Assembly (NCBI GenBank): GCA_035236585.1 | Contig: CP141135.1 | Coordinates: forward strand, 9,830,001 to 9,894,000 | Length of the DNA stretch: 64,000 nt | Source of the DNA: Warburgia ugandensis | Lineage: Eukaryota > Streptophyta > Magnoliopsida > Canellales > Canellaceae | Direction: 5' to 3' | Part shown: positions 1 to 13,554 of the stretch, piece after piece | Position numbering within the stretch: position 1 is the first letter of the stretch | How the letters are laid out: each line of letters begins with the position of its first letter | Notes under the pieces: model-generated | Told to the model about the DNA's origin: nothing | The model's input: the letters and a program-made list of their open reading frames with translations, nothing else | The model's database searches: none | Position numbers and translations under genes: made by a program

Positions 1-3000
1 CTGATACAATCCCATGATTTTCCTATGGTTAAACTACACAGTTCAAAATAACATGTATACCTCAAAGAGAACATCTAAATTAGAAGAACAAAGATTTCTT
101 TCAGAGCAGTGAGTAATAGTTTTTTTGAAGTCAGAGATACACACAACCATGCACAGTCTCCGACCATGGTCAACCAGTTGAGGGACTACTCCTTGCGCCA
201 CTGCACTAGGAGGCTTTGGTGCAGAGCAGGTGAGTAATATTTTTCGGCTATATTTTAAGCTCCAGATTTCATCCTTATATTAGGACACAGTGGTAAATTC
301 CGGTTAGTACACACATCTCCTTCTTTCTTGCTTGTAATATTAATGGAATTCATTCGAACTTGTTTCACAGATCCTTTCATTTGGAAGCAATATTTGAGAA
401 TAAACTAGGAACTTGAATATTATATTCTCAGATAAAATAACTGATTTTCTACTGTGAAATAGAAATTTTCAATAAAAGCAAATAAAACAAGTTTCCCAAA
501 CACACTAATATTGGGAATGGAATATATGGTTTTGATTTACTCCTTGAGTATAAAATGCCCTACATCTTCTGCACGGCGAGGCACTCCATTTAGTTTATGC
601 TGGCCTAGTTTCAATTTTAGCTTCGGACATGATCTTCAATGGTTATTTTCCTTCTTGTACTTTCCTTAGTTACTAAAGTCTTCAAATAATGAACTTATTC
701 AATTGTCTGACAATTTAAATTAGATAAGAGGTCTTAAAATTTCTGATTTTGATGAAAATTAACATGAATACACCAAATTAATCTCAAATTTCATGAGTAA
801 TTTATCAAATTCTCAAATGTTATTTTTAATCTAGTTACAAACCCAAAGTAGAAACATAACTTGGCATCCTAATATTGCTTTTCCCTGAATTTTCTCCCTA
901 ATATTTCACAAATGTTTCCTTAACTTTTGCCTTGCCAATTTATCCTTGAGCACAAAATTTTGACTAGAGGTGCTTTCTTGAACTGATTAGTTTAGTCTAT
1001 CCTATACAGAGCTTTCATTTATAGAACTGCCTACAATGGGATACAACATGAGCAGATGCATTATATAGAGCACATAAGTGGGAGAAATTGCAAAGATAGA
1101 TAATCTTCTGAGGAGCATAAATATAACAAAGATTCATTTACCCATGTAACCAAAATATATTTAACCTGAAGTGGGACTTACATGATGTAAACTTAATGGA
1201 ATTGCTAATGAGATTTGCAAATATCTGCACCACTCTGGCAGAGTCACCCAGAACTAATTTTGGCATATCATCTACAAAAAAATTAGATATTAGATAAAAT
1301 GAACTTGAAATATATAATTACTCTATAAAAAAATATATATGAGAGCTTGGACTATTTCCTCAGAAAACATGAGAGTTAGACTTAGTTTCTTCTATTTGCT
1401 AACTAGGTGGTTTGAGAAAGTATGATTTCATTCTTGTTTACTCCTCCATATAGCTGTTGTATGCTTGTAAGGGCTCCAGACAAACCATGCTGAAAGAAGT
1501 ACAAAATAGTCTTTGGTTGGGGAAAACACATGTAAGTTCTCATCTTTCCAAAATTATCAGAAAGGGAGGGTTTTATCTGTTGAGTTGCATGAGCTTTCAT
1601 CACCCTATATATGCCAGTCATTCAATTAGTCTTCATAGAGAACTAGATTTCCATGTTTACCTTGATTTCACTTAAACTTACCAGAGGATCCAGGTCAAAC
1701 AAACCAGGAGTAGAAAAGTTTAATTGAAGACTGAATCAGTGATAGCATCTAAAAGCACATTGATTGAGGTTGGCATTTTGTCCCGCCATATAATTACCGA
1801 AGTGTGTGGAATTTGATATTCTTAGCTTAGTTGCACTCCATTATGTCATCAAAGGGAATCTGATATTCATTGTTAAGCAGATAGCCACAATCTCAAGTGC
1901 CATAGTGTTACAATTGGGGTGTTTGCTTACTACGACATTGTGGTGAGAAACAAATTTTCTTTTTTTCACCACCGTTGGCACAATAACATGTGTAGCCTTG
2001 GTCATGGCAGATGTTGATGGATAATTTCTGTTGGATGATAGATCATTAATGATCATATGATGTTAAGATTCTTTTCCTAAATGATTAGTGATGTTCTGAA
2101 AACTGAAGTCATGAGAAGTACTCTTGCTTGATAAAGGAAGAATAAGGAACTAGATGAAAACACAACAGGAGCAGAAGACGCTGTACAAATTCTTGAGTGT
2201 ATTATTTATGGTTCATGCTGTTCTATACATCATGTCTTATACATGTTCACATCAGTCATAATCTTATTGAAATTATCAAACTAACCCTGCTCACTTATGT
2301 TACATAGGTTAATCTTATTCCAACACTTCCATCAAGCTGAAGTCTTCCTTTGAACAGTTTCAGCTTGTCAGTGAGATGATCATGTATCTACAAGGCCCTC
2401 CTTTGTGAATCTGCCCATAACCTGATCCTGACTTCTCATGTAGGTTGGTACACTTCTCCATTTTCCACCTTTTCTCTAACAAATTGAAGATCAAGTTTAC
2501 TTCTAGCATGAAGGAGAAGTTCTATATCATTTATATGGCACTTAGATTGTCACAGAACAAACTGCATATACCTGTTATACGACGTCTTCCTGCAACACAT
2601 TTTCATTCAGGTAAGTTCATCAACTGTCACAGCCATGGTCCTGTACTTGGCATCTGAACTAGACTTAGCAACAGCTTGTTGCTTTCTACTGCTCCATGAG
2701 ACCCAACAGTCATTAATCAACATGATAGCCAGTCATTAAACTCTGTGTATTGAGATTTCCTGTATGATGTGCCTCTATATCCTTCTAAAATTAAGACTGG
2801 CTTTCTCAGAAAGGTTAGATAAGGTTCATAAATTGAAGAGAAAAGTTTATAGATAAAATATTTCCAGTGTTCTTGTTTTCCGGAACTCAGTTTGGTTACA
2901 AAAATAATTATTTTTGGTGAAGCCATGTTGATCATTTGGGGCTTACTGAAGGCAGCATTCTAAGATTATGTTTCTAACTAAGATGTTGTTACAAAAATGG

Positions 3001-3838
3001 TTAGCATGGCACAACTACTAAATGATTCTAGCTATTTTCTATTTTTGCAAGAAGCATGGCAAAAGCTTCTAGAGGTTGAAAACTTAAAACCCAGAAAAAA
3101 GCTGGAAAACAATATAAGAACAATAGAAAATGCAAGGCAAGTTGCCACAATTTATAGGCCTATAATTTATTCATATTTAACATTCATCCAATATCACATG
3201 CGTAATTTCACCACGTACTAGTATCTATAAAGAGAGGTTTCCGTTAGTGTTAAAGCCCTCTCTTTGCTTGGACACTAGTTTTCAACTGAAGAGGCTCTTA
3301 TGCATCTAGCCGTTTCAAGGTAAAAATAAAACTACTAAAAAGCACCATATGAAACATAGTAGGACAAGATGGAAAATCCTGAATGACCATAGAAGTCTGA
3401 ATTTCCTGAATTGATCAGATGGTCAAAACATTCAGGTACAGATTCTATTCTAGTTTTCACTCCGGAACCAAACATTTAAAACTTTCATGCATAAGTTTGT
3501 GCATTTGTTTTTGCCACTTCTTTAATAATTTATGTAGTTTGAACCATCCAATTTAACCTCTCTGGCATTCCAAATATTATGTGAATACGCATGGTGTATC
3601 ATGTTTTATGAATCCGTATTCATCTTATAGTATAGTTGATTCCATTATGCAACTTTGAAACCTCATTATGTAATAGATCTACATATACTTCCTATTTGTT
3701 TGCACAAGCGGCTTTATGCTTGCAAATACTTGTGATAATGAGCACACTGATATTCTTAACTTCACCCACGTGTGTTCATTTGTTTCTTGTTTTTCTTTGA
3801 CTTTGACAAGCCTTTCAATGAAAAGTTCGAAGGCATAC
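1..3838 (-). other. Start of AHK1 intron 6 (no further exon recognised)
   Basis: Exon 6 ends at a good donor (GTATGC). The next expected stretch of the kinase, its nucleotide-binding boxes, is not recognisable on the minus strand down to base 1. The region is AT-rich with frequent stops in all frames. A short GC-richer patch at about 125-235 stands out but does not resemble AHK1. I read the interval as a long intron that continues beyond the window. A very small exon could have been missed. Confidence 0.6.
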
Positions 3839-6800
3839 CAGCAAGGTCTAGAACAGTCTCTACATTGTGTTTAGTGGACTGAACAGAGAACATATCAACA
3901 AGCCCTTCAAGTTCTCGCCCCAAGTCAAACTCAGCTTCTTCCAATACTAGTTTTCCAGATTCAACCTACAAAAATACATTAAATGAATTCAGATTGACAG
4001 GACAGTCAACTTGAGGGCTAACAATCCTCTAGAAATAATTTCTGTAAATGAAGAGATGAATTGTACTTCATCAAAACAAAACAAGATGGAAGTAATATGA
4101 AGAAACCAAAGGAAACACGGCATACAAATATGAATATCTACCAAGCATATGTATTGGTCAGCAATTAGGGTTTTACCCAGCATATGTATTCGTAAGTACA
4201 ACTCTACCGTTGTGTCAAGGCTCCCCTTCCTGGACCCCGCATATGTGGGAGCTTTGTGCACCGGGGCTGCCCTTTATATGTATTGGTAAGTAGCTAATGA
4301 ATATCATATGAAGAATTGGGGTTCAGGGTTCAGAAGCCATCTAAAGCAAAAAGCACAGAGATTATTTTGGTTGGTTGATAAAGATGCTATCTGAGCAGAA
4401 GAATGGGTTGGACTATTCTATAGAATGAGTCATCACAAGTCCCACACCTAGGGGGACTTCTTATTTCCAAGGTTCTATTAAAACTAATCAGACATATAAA
4501 GTCATCTGACTGATGTACTCAAGCTTCTGGGATCTGCAGTGAGGTTCTCTTACTTGAGCAAATATAAACCTGATATTTGCAGTGGGCATTAGTCTGCTTC
4601 AAAGTTTTATGGTCTCGAAAAATATCAAAGCACTCTGGAGTTGAACTCTCAGTAAACCACATACAGCAAGCCTGCTTAATACATGCTGCAACAGTGAAGT
4701 TTTTATGCAGTTGGTTGATAAAGATGCTATCTGAGCAGAAGAATGGATTGGACTATTCTATAGAATGAGTCATCACAAGTCCCACACTTGGGGGACTTCT
4801 TATTTCTTAGTTTCTATTAAAACTAATCAGACATGTAAAGTCATCTGACTGATGTACTCAAGCTTCTGGGATCTGCAGTGAGGTTCTCTTACTTGAACAA
4901 ATATAAACCTGATATTTGCAGTGGGCATTAGTCTGCTCCATAGTTTTATTGTCTTGAAAAATATCAAAGCACTCTGGAGTTGAACTCTCAGTAAACCACA
5001 TACAGCAAGCCTGCTTAATACATGCTGCAACAGTCTCTGAAGTTTTTATGCAATTATTTTGAGCAAAAATAGAGCCATAAAGCATGTTTCGAATTTATAA
5101 CCATGAGATTTGTTCCTTTTCCCATCAGTAAGGTGATGAACACATATTAACATCATGTTCTTGCATCTAAATTTCCATTTTATGAGGACCCTAACTGCAA
5201 GTTCAGCATCAGAAAAGAAAAATGAGCCATGCAATTTGCTGATACAGAAAAGACATTACTGAAATTCTACTTTAATTGTATCAATTCTCATTGATCTGAA
5301 ATTAACTCTTCTTTTGATCTCACCTTACTGATGTCCAAGATGTTATTCAGAAGCCGAAGTAAAGCAGTTGAACATTTTCGAATCTGAGTGACAGTTGCGA
5401 ATTGCTCATTTGTAAGACAATCATCACAGATGAGAATGTCCAGTAATCCAATTACTGCAGCCATAGGTGTTCGTAACTCATGACTGCAACATAAAACAAG
5501 AATCACTTTTATCAATGTGGCGGAGCAAATTTCCAATTTAAAATGCATGGAACCTTTGGTTTGTGTAATGTAATGGTGAACTAAGTGCAGCAATGTCTTC
5601 CAGCTAAAGAGCCATTCAACCTCCAAAGTAAAAGGATATTATGGTATTAATTCAGAAGAGGTTCGGCTACAAGGTCTGGGTGACTGGGGGGGAAACACGT
5701 AAAGAATAACACTAGGTTCATCAGTTAGTCTACCTGGCTACAAACCGATATTTTCTTGTGTTGAGTCCCCATCTAAGATAAATGCATAACTACATTTTTA
5801 TCACTATGTAATTGTATTCAAACTCATAAAAAAATAGGATATATCTGAACTTGGGGCAATTTTGAGTTCAAATATCATTTTACATTCTGTGTCTCTATCA
5901 AGATATTTGAGAGTTCAGGAGAACATTACTTCAAGAGAGTATATAGTGATAAAAGAACACATCAGCACTTAAAGAGTGTATAAAGTGATAAAAGAATACA
6001 GTGAAATATAAAAATATAGACAAAATAATAATAAAGACAGTGATTAGTAAATTCTTACGTACGTCTCCAAGCCAGAGAATGAGTATTATTTCCCAATTGG
6101 TAAAACTTGAAAATTATTTCTCTCATAGGATTTGACAAATTTGCACTTTGATATGGTTCATCAAAGAAGGTATTTGACTATTATAGCTTATGCCACCTGC
6201 TGAAGGGGGAAAAAAGTGTGCTACAAGTTGTAACCATTTTGACTTAGTTGACTATTTTCCTGGGCCTCCATTTGTTAGCACCCAGATCTGCCAGAAGTCA
6301 GCCAACTCTATAAGCTCATTATCTAGCATTTTCTGGAACAGTGAACTTATCTCGCAAGTCTAGTTTTAAGGATTACAAGTTGATCCAAGTATATGAATGC
6401 ACCATCTCTGTGTTTAGGGAAAATTTGTAAAGGGCAGCCCCGGTGCATGAAGCTCCTGCCTATGTGGGGTCCGAGGAAAGGGGGAACCACAAGGGCCTAA
6501 AGTACACAGCCTTACCTTGTATTTTGCAAGAGGCTGTTTCCATACCTTGAACCCGTGACCTCGAAGTCACACGACAACAACTTTTACCGTTGCGTCAAGG
6601 CTTCCCTTCATTTATGGAAAATTTGTAAGTTCTGTAATTATATGTCTAAGAACGCAAACAATTATCTTCGATTAGGAAGAGGATAGGAACACAGAGTGAG
6701 TTTTTTTGTCACTATGTTTGGTTCCAGTTGGTATGTTGATATGCATTGAAATTGTTTAATTTTGAGGTCACTAGCTGTACAAGGAAATAGAAAAAGAGAG

Positions 6801-9800
6801 AACACTTACAGAAAAAATTCAGGCTGTGTATTCTTTTACATATTATCTGAAAATGATTACCTACCTCATGTTTGCTAAAAACTGGCTTTTGTAATTGTTT
6901 GATGCCTCTGCTCGTCTTCTTGCTTCGAAATGACTTATCAGTTCTGCTCTCAGTTTCATCTCTTTTGAAACACCACTCGTCAGTATCATAATGCAAACAC
7001 AGCCTATGGCAAGAATGCAAAGGGATGCAGATATCAGTATAACCAGTGTTGTGAGAGCTCTCTGATCTATCTTTCCCATTATATATTTTCTTGGAATGAT
7101 GATTACACCCACCTGCAGGAATTTAGGAACAGTATATTATTAGATCCTGAAGATCACAAGTACTTCCAATATAGATCAGATATAGATTGAAGGATGGTGC
7201 AGTTTGTGCAGTGAGAGAATAATATGATGGTGCTCTGTGCATGAGTCTCACCAAAGGAAGTCGCTTTAGATTTAGGAAGAAGGAATCAATGTAATATTTA
7301 TGGTGTCCAAGCAAGATGTTCTCAGCATGGACCTCATGATTAAGTGAGAGCTTATTGCCATATGTTTCCTGCAACCACTCAGCTCCTGTTCTTATTATGT
7401 GATCTTCTGTATCAACGGCCATCATAAGCTCAGGACCACTTGTTGTATTTCTCAGAAGTGGACCGCCAGTTGATGTTGCAAGTACATAACCCTCCTGAGT
7501 AGTCAAATACATGTAGCCACTGTGAAATAAAACCAGTTCCCTCATCAGCTGGCCAACACTATAAAGTGCTGTAGTAACGCCAACAACTGCCATAATAGTT
7601 CCATTAGAATTGCGAACTGGTAATGCTGCTGAAAGAAGTGGTGAATCTGTGAACTTGCTCACTGCTATGTGCCATGAAGCTCCACCATCACGTAATTCTG
7701 AAATGCCTGCAATGTTAATTAGATCATCTCGTGGAACTTGCCTTTGGATCCCCGCCTTCTCACCAGTAATAGGATCAAGTGGTTCCCTATACCAAGTACC
7801 AGAGGTATTATGGTTTAAAGATCCATCGTGCCAGCCATCGTATGAAGAATTTACAAGGTCAGAGTAGATGTAAAATGTGCTGTTGCTCCTTTGGTCTCTG
7901 TGAAATGCCTGGACAAAACCATTTCTGTAACTTATTGTTATTGCATTTAGCGCTTTTCGACTGGCAAAGAGTGCCCATGTGATGTCCCTCATAACTTCAT
8001 ATAGCTTCTAGCAATAATAGTATCAGATTTTATAAGAAAAAACAGTTAGTGAGAAAATTCTTGAATTATTCAGAAGAGATGAAAAATGTGCCAGAGAAGA
8101 AGACACACCTCATATTGCTGTGTATGGGTACCGGGGAATTCATAGCGATCAATCACATATTCAGAAAGCTTAACCTGAGCCATTGTTATTTCCACAGTGG
8201 AATTCAAAATGTTCCACATTCGCAATATGGGCCTCTGTAGAAGTTCAAACCGAAGACCATATGCTAAGCTATTTAAAGATCTTGTCGTGTACACTTTTGT
8301 AAAATGCCACGTCAGTATGGTCAGCAATCCAATTAAAATGGCTAGCATGACCTGCAGCAACAAGAAGAAATGAGAAGCTATATTAAGATTTACACATGCT
8401 CTTAAGTTCCAGCAAGTAAGATGAAAAATATAGTACAATTTGGACATTTTGACTCGTTAATAAATGACTTGGTAAAATGATAGATAGATAGATGTCATGA
8501 AGTAGTATTTCCTCTATTGCCTCAAATAGACTGACATTGTTCCAAGAGATAAGCTGTGAAAACTGTTACCAGGTTTCACATCTTAATTCATGTTCCTTGA
8601 TTGAAGTCCTTCAAGAGAACGATTCAAATGTATTCATCTGAACAAAAATTAACATGTGCAAGATTGAAAATCACCAGATTTTTCATTGATAATGTACTCG
8701 GCAGAATTGTGAATGAGTGACATTTATTGAGTTTCTCTCATTTAAATAAGTTACAATGTAATCTATGACCTACAAAGTCACATTTTTCCTGACTGATGCC
8801 TCATTAACTCTAGCGCCAAAAAGGTTGTTTCCTTTGGTTGATGGAGAACAGGCCTTTCATATATTTTCTTTTCAATGCTATCATATATAACATGCTGATC
8901 TATCATGCTGTTATCACAAAAAGTCTCATACTTCTTCTTTCATATTAAATTGCATTATAATAATATTTTTATATCTTGTTGAATATGGGAGATGAAAGTA
9001 AAACAACTTCTTAGCTTAGAGTATCATGATGATCTGACAGGGGTGATACAGACTGAGTAATCTTCGGAGAAAATGAGAGATCCTTGTTATATTCATTGAG
9101 CTAAAGTCATTGAGATAATTTGAGTATCTGATGAATGAAATCATGGCATGCCACTGACATCTCTTTATCAGTTTCGCGAATCCAATTCCTGAGGAATGGT
9201 TGTATGTGATGCTGATGCATTGGGATCACTCCAAGCTAACTTGGCACATATTTGTATTCTGACAACACAAGGAACTCCATCATCAGATTTTGCTCACCGT
9301 GAAGAGATGATTTAGGTTGCATCTACATGTAAGAGATGATTTAGGTTGCATTTACATACCACAATACAATTTTGGTTTCTCCAGTGTGCGGTTCAATTGC
9401 AATTTAGCTTTACATAGACCATAATTGACTAAATCTTCCGCATTAGCAACTAAATCTTCTTTGCAAGAAGACTTCAACTTCTTTATAATCACCTTGTTGA
9501 GGTTTTATAGCAGGTTTAGTCGGTTCATTGCTTAGAAGAGTAATCTGCAAATTCTTGATACGAAAGAACTGTATCTTAAGAAGGTCATGCGGAGGGTTGG
9601 ACATTTGGATAATAAATCCTGTGCCTAATTAAATATAATTAACAAAATAAATGCAAGATTACTTGTGCTTTTGAAAAATTTAAACATTTCCAATAACTTC
9701 AAAAACAGTTCACTTTGATAAAAGAAAATGCCAGTTCGCATATAAATAAAATCCAATTTTTTTATAAGCACCAAATAGTCCCCTAAAGTACATGTGATTC

Positions 9801-12800
9801 TTAAGTTATCACGAAAAGCAAAATTCTTAATACATAATCAAACATCTTGGTTGCAGAAAAGAAAAATTAAAAGTCTTGGTTTTTTCCCCCTTTGAATGGT
9901 CTTTTTTTTTTTCTGTTATGTTTTCTAACTTTTCTCCAAATTGTTCCTGCAAGAAAGATCTTATAGAGAAACGTGGAAGTAACCAGAAGACTGTACCCTG
10001 TTCACAATATATATCTGTAGGAGTAATTCTCAAAAGTTAGTAGGTTGTGATTCAATAGTGAATACATGAATATAATGATTATTCATTCAAATTTGTTTTA
10101 ATTATAATTTGTATTTTATGGATCTATTTATTTCAAACCTCAAAAGATAAGCTCCAGACTGCAGACAATGGTTGAAGGTATATTCATCATTGATTAAGCT
10201 GGTTTGATCCTGTCTTCTGGAGATAATGTTTCATACTGGGTCAATTTTTTTGCAATCTAAACGTGATCTTCAACAGCACATGAGTAACAGTTTTAGGTAC
10301 CAGCTATACTGGGTGATGATTTCTCCATGGTGGAATACAACTAGGGAAAAAGGTCAAACTCATGTTGGGCTTAGTCATGGGACTTCTAAGCAAATGCTCC
10401 TTGGGAGAGTACAAAAGGCACACTGCACGTGATGCATAAACCTAATGCAAGAGACATTGCCAACCACTTTACCAAATTATGGCCGGGTCGATTTAATGAT
10501 CAATTTGAACTATTTTTATGTCATGTATGTAGTTCACAAGAACCTTGTTTACCTCCAGTTTGTATAGAATTTTATAGTTACGTTACTATGTTTATTGAAG
10601 GGGAGTCTTGGTGCAATGGTAGAGTTGTTATCGTGTGACCTTGAGGTCATGGGTTCAAGGTGTGAAGACAGCCTCTTGCAAAATGCAAGGTACGGCTACG
10701 TACTATTGACCCTTGTGGTCTGCCCCTTCCTTAGACCCCGCATATACAAGAGCTTTTTGCACTGGGGCTTCCCTTTATGTTACTTGTTTATTAGCTATAA
10801 TTGCAACTACGGCGGGGCCAATGAACTAAGATTTTGAATTATATTGGTGGGTCATGGTAACATGAAACTGTTTTCTCAAAGGAAAGGTAGAAAACAGTTT
10901 TATTTCTGACACATGCTTGGTTTGATTTGGGTTCTTCCAAAAGTGGCATTTCACTTGGAAGGTTCTCACAAGAAGCTGAGTGATATAATTGTTGACTGAT
11001 CAATTCTATCAGCTTTAGATTGATATTACAGGAGCCATGATGTTAAGGACTTGGTCGATGTATGATAATTTTTTGAAAAATATGAGTGGGTAGGACTGCA
11101 AGTAGCTGCCACTTTCTTTAGTGATCCAAGCCATTTATTTGCTAGTCCTTACTCAGATGTGCTACGCACTATGATTCTCTTCCATGGGACGATCTATACC
11201 CTTGATTTTCTACAAGCTTTAATAATGAGTATAGGCGTAAATGATGCTCTATTTCCTAACTGTTCCTTTGAAGGTCATAATTAGAGGGCATTTCAAGTAC
11301 ATAATCTTTTTCATATTTCATGAAAAATTTTGTCATAGTTTCCTCTTAAGTTTTGATTTTATTATACTTATTTGTTATGACATTCACTGCTTCTATATTA
11401 CTTATAATTACAGCTTCGCTACCTAAATATTACCTATAAAATTACTGATATATAGCTGACAAATCAGTTTATGGTGATAACCTGTTGCCTATAAAATTTT
11501 TATGGGACTCTGTATAATAAAACTCTCTTCCTACATAAAAGTTCAAATCTTTTGAAATATTTCTCTTAGTCCTACAATTGGAACTACATATGATCCATAA
11601 TAATTATTAAATTGGATGTTAGATCATAGCATTTATGTACTCAAAGAGCAAAGCATGGACCAGCTATGGTTATGATATCAAGTCAAGGATCCTTTGCTTC
11701 ATTGCTTGTAAAAAAAAATAAAATTTGGAGGAGGCTGATCATGGAGTTCTGATTTGATGTTGGAGTTCTGATACTCCCATTGCATGCAAAAGGTGAAAAA
11801 GACTTGCTTACTTAATTAAGGAGATAAAATCATAGTCCATGAAGCTTCTATAGATCACGGCCCTCATAACCTCTGCTCCTTCCCGAGGCTCTGTTTGAGT
11901 GTGCAACTCACTACATATAGGCATTAATTTTGGTTTAAACTTGCAAAATACTGCTCTTAGTTTTCCATTCTTTCTTTCCTTTTCTCTGCAAGTATTGTAT
12001 TAAGAGGAAGGAGAAGGTAATTGAGAAATTCGCAAAGAAATAAAACAGTCCCTAAACCATGAAGAGGAAGGGAGAAAGAAGAACATAGATTACATAACAG
12101 AGATATTAGAAAACCGAAACCTTCTGTCTTTCCTGTTTACCATTTTCCATCTTCTGTTATATGAAGAAGACTTCCTACTTCCCACTTGAGAGGCAATTCA
12201 TTGACATCTCAGTTTCACATCGAACAAAAAATTGATTTTCTGGAAAACAATTTACTGTTTAATCAGTTTGAAACCTCTAGTTTATTCCCTGAATGGTTGT
12301 GCCAGGCAATTGTTCATTAGTAATCATATAAATGGTATTTGCAGGTAACTTGAGAACTTGCTATCGCTGGTACCATATCTCTGTCTTGGTGAAGTGATAG
12401 AATTTAAATTGTTTGTGATGTGTTCTTCCTTAATTCAATTTGTAGGCAATTAAACTTCTTATCAGGTTGGAAAAATGCATTCCTTGTGATGCAAATTCCT
12501 AATTATTACTGGAGCTTATCTAACTAAATACAATTAGGGTTTCAACTCATTCAAAAGCCAGTAGCTAATAAACTTGCTTACCCATCTAAGCTATTAACAA
12601 AGAAATGAGTTAAAACCATCAAAACCCATTAGCAGTTTCCAAAATTTAAAGTACCATAATGGCGAGCCGAGCGACGAAGACACTGTAATACGACGAGAGA
12701 CATCGAGTATTTGCGAATGTGAACGTCTGCTCTTCATCTTCTCCATGAAGCATTCTTCTCTGACGATTAGGACTCAAAGAATTCTGATTCAAGTCCAAAC

Positions 12801-12912
12801 GAAAAACCGAACTCTGGAATCTGTTAAAGAGTCTTCTCCATGGCTTCATTCTTTTCTCCCTCACCGAAGTGGGGGTTTCAAAACTTACTGAAGGAGGAAT
12901 CCTCTCTGCCAT
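3839..12912 (-). CDS. AHK1: AHK1-type osmosensor hybrid histidine kinase, 5' part (exons 1-6)
   Basis: Plasma-membrane sensor kinase of the His-to-Asp phosphorelay; AHK1 family members sense osmotic or water stress. Six exons join in frame: 12655-12912, 8109-8351, 7252-8007, 6865-7112, 5324-5483 and 3839-3965. All have GT donors and AG acceptors, giving 597 codons plus one base. The first membrane segment spans the exon 1/2 joint (YYSVFVARLAIM then VMLAILIGLL, about residues 73-98). A large extracellular sensor region (about 100-438) contains WALFASRKALNAI and LLSAALPV. A second membrane segment (about 439-463) is followed by a charged linker and the dimerisation/phosphoacceptor motif SHELRTPM, with His at about 503. 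Exon 6 holds VESGKLVLEEAEFDLGRELE. The ATP-binding domain and receiver expected of a roughly 1,200-residue protein are not found between 1 and 3838, so the gene runs off the left edge. The start is the Met of MAERIPPSVS, matching the family N-terminus. Introns 1, 4 and 5 carry SINE copies. The assignment is firm; the exact start is slightly less so. Confidence 0.92.
4199..4275 (+). mobile_element. Au-type SINE remnant with inverted 5' head
   Basis: The left part (4199-4229) is the SINE head in minus orientation (actctaccgttgtgtcaagg). From about 4226 the sequence continues as the SINE tail in plus orientation (ggaccccgcatatgtgggag, then ggggctgcccttt). The middle of the element is absent. Near-identical flanks, atatgtattcgtaagta (4182-4198) and atatgtattggtaagta (4276-4292), look like one target-site duplication around the whole composite. 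It sits in AHK1 intron 5. Confidence 0.75.
4371..5050. repeat. Tandem duplication of about 340 bp in AHK1 intron 5
   Basis: The block starting at 4371 (ttggttgataaagatgctat) is repeated from 4711. Both units continue through a shared stretch ending near atacatgctgcaacagt and tttttatgca, so the period is 340 bp. Differences are scattered substitutions (for example gggttgg versus ggattgg) and a few-base indel near the end. The duplication lies wholly within the intron between exons 5 and 6 and does not touch coding sequence. The high identity suggests a fairly recent event. Confidence 0.9.
6431..6610 (-). mobile_element. Au-type tRNA-derived SINE, full length
   Basis: Reference copy for the family in this window. 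Read on the minus strand, it starts with a tRNA-like head (gaagccttgacgcaacggta, box A region), has a box B (gtcacgggttcaagg), then the conserved body (acagcctcttgcaaaatac, then a ggaccccacat stretch), and ends in ggggctgcccttt. This order matches the Au SINE known from many flowering plants. Target-site duplications tttagggaaaatttgtaa (6413-6430) and tttatggaaaatttgtaa (6611-6628) flank it. It lies in AHK1 intron 4. Such elements are transcribed by RNA polymerase III and moved by LINE machinery. Confidence 0.92.
10597..10778 (+). mobile_element. Au-type SINE, full length, in AHK1 intron 1
   Basis: Head gggagtcttggtgcaatggt, box B gtcatgggttcaagg, body cctcttgcaaaatgcaagg and tail actggggcttcccttt are all present. 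Flanks gttactatgtttatt (10582-10596) and gttacttgtttatt (10779-10792) are an imperfect target-site duplication. It is antisense to the host gene AHK1. Confidence 0.9.
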
Positions 12913-13554
12913 GACTGTTTCAGTCTAAGAAACAAAAGGATGCTCGTGGACAGATACGGGGTGTGAAGAAGAAAATGGGAGCCAAGAGGGGATTCTTCTT
13001 CACAAGTTTGTTTATTTCCATGCCTTGTCATTTCCCACTTCTGGAGCAGGATTCGCTTGCAATTTAACAAGTGGAGTCCTCATTATCCGCATTCCTTTCC
13101 ACATCTCTCACTTTTTATGAAATTTGACCGTTAGAGATTTGGAGGGAGATTTAAAAGTCAGTTACGGTATACCCTTTAGCCTTGTATCCAGACACGTGTC
13201 AATTCATACCTTCAATTTTTTGTAAATTGACTTAAGATACCTAACTTTATAGAAAAGTTATGACTAAATCAATCACAATTAGGGAGGATAAGGATAGGGG
13301 CATTTGTTTAGGATATAGATTTAGGAATATCTCCACAGAGTACATGTACCTATTGCTTTAATTGGTCAATAATTCACCAAGAGGGTCCTTTTTCTTATAA
13401 TAATATCTATTAACTAATAATTGGTGAGACTAAGAGGGTCCTTTTTCTTATAATGATCATTCACCCTGAACTCATATAGAGTTTGTTTTGAGGAAGAATT
13501 GGTGAGACTAAGATGGAGCATAAATATCAGAAACAAATTATGAAAAAGCATTGA

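Noticed and set aside
10226..10837. Chain of open frames in AHK1 intron 1
   Set aside because: The last part is the SINE. The first parts have no known domain and lie inside an intron of a clearly spliced gene.
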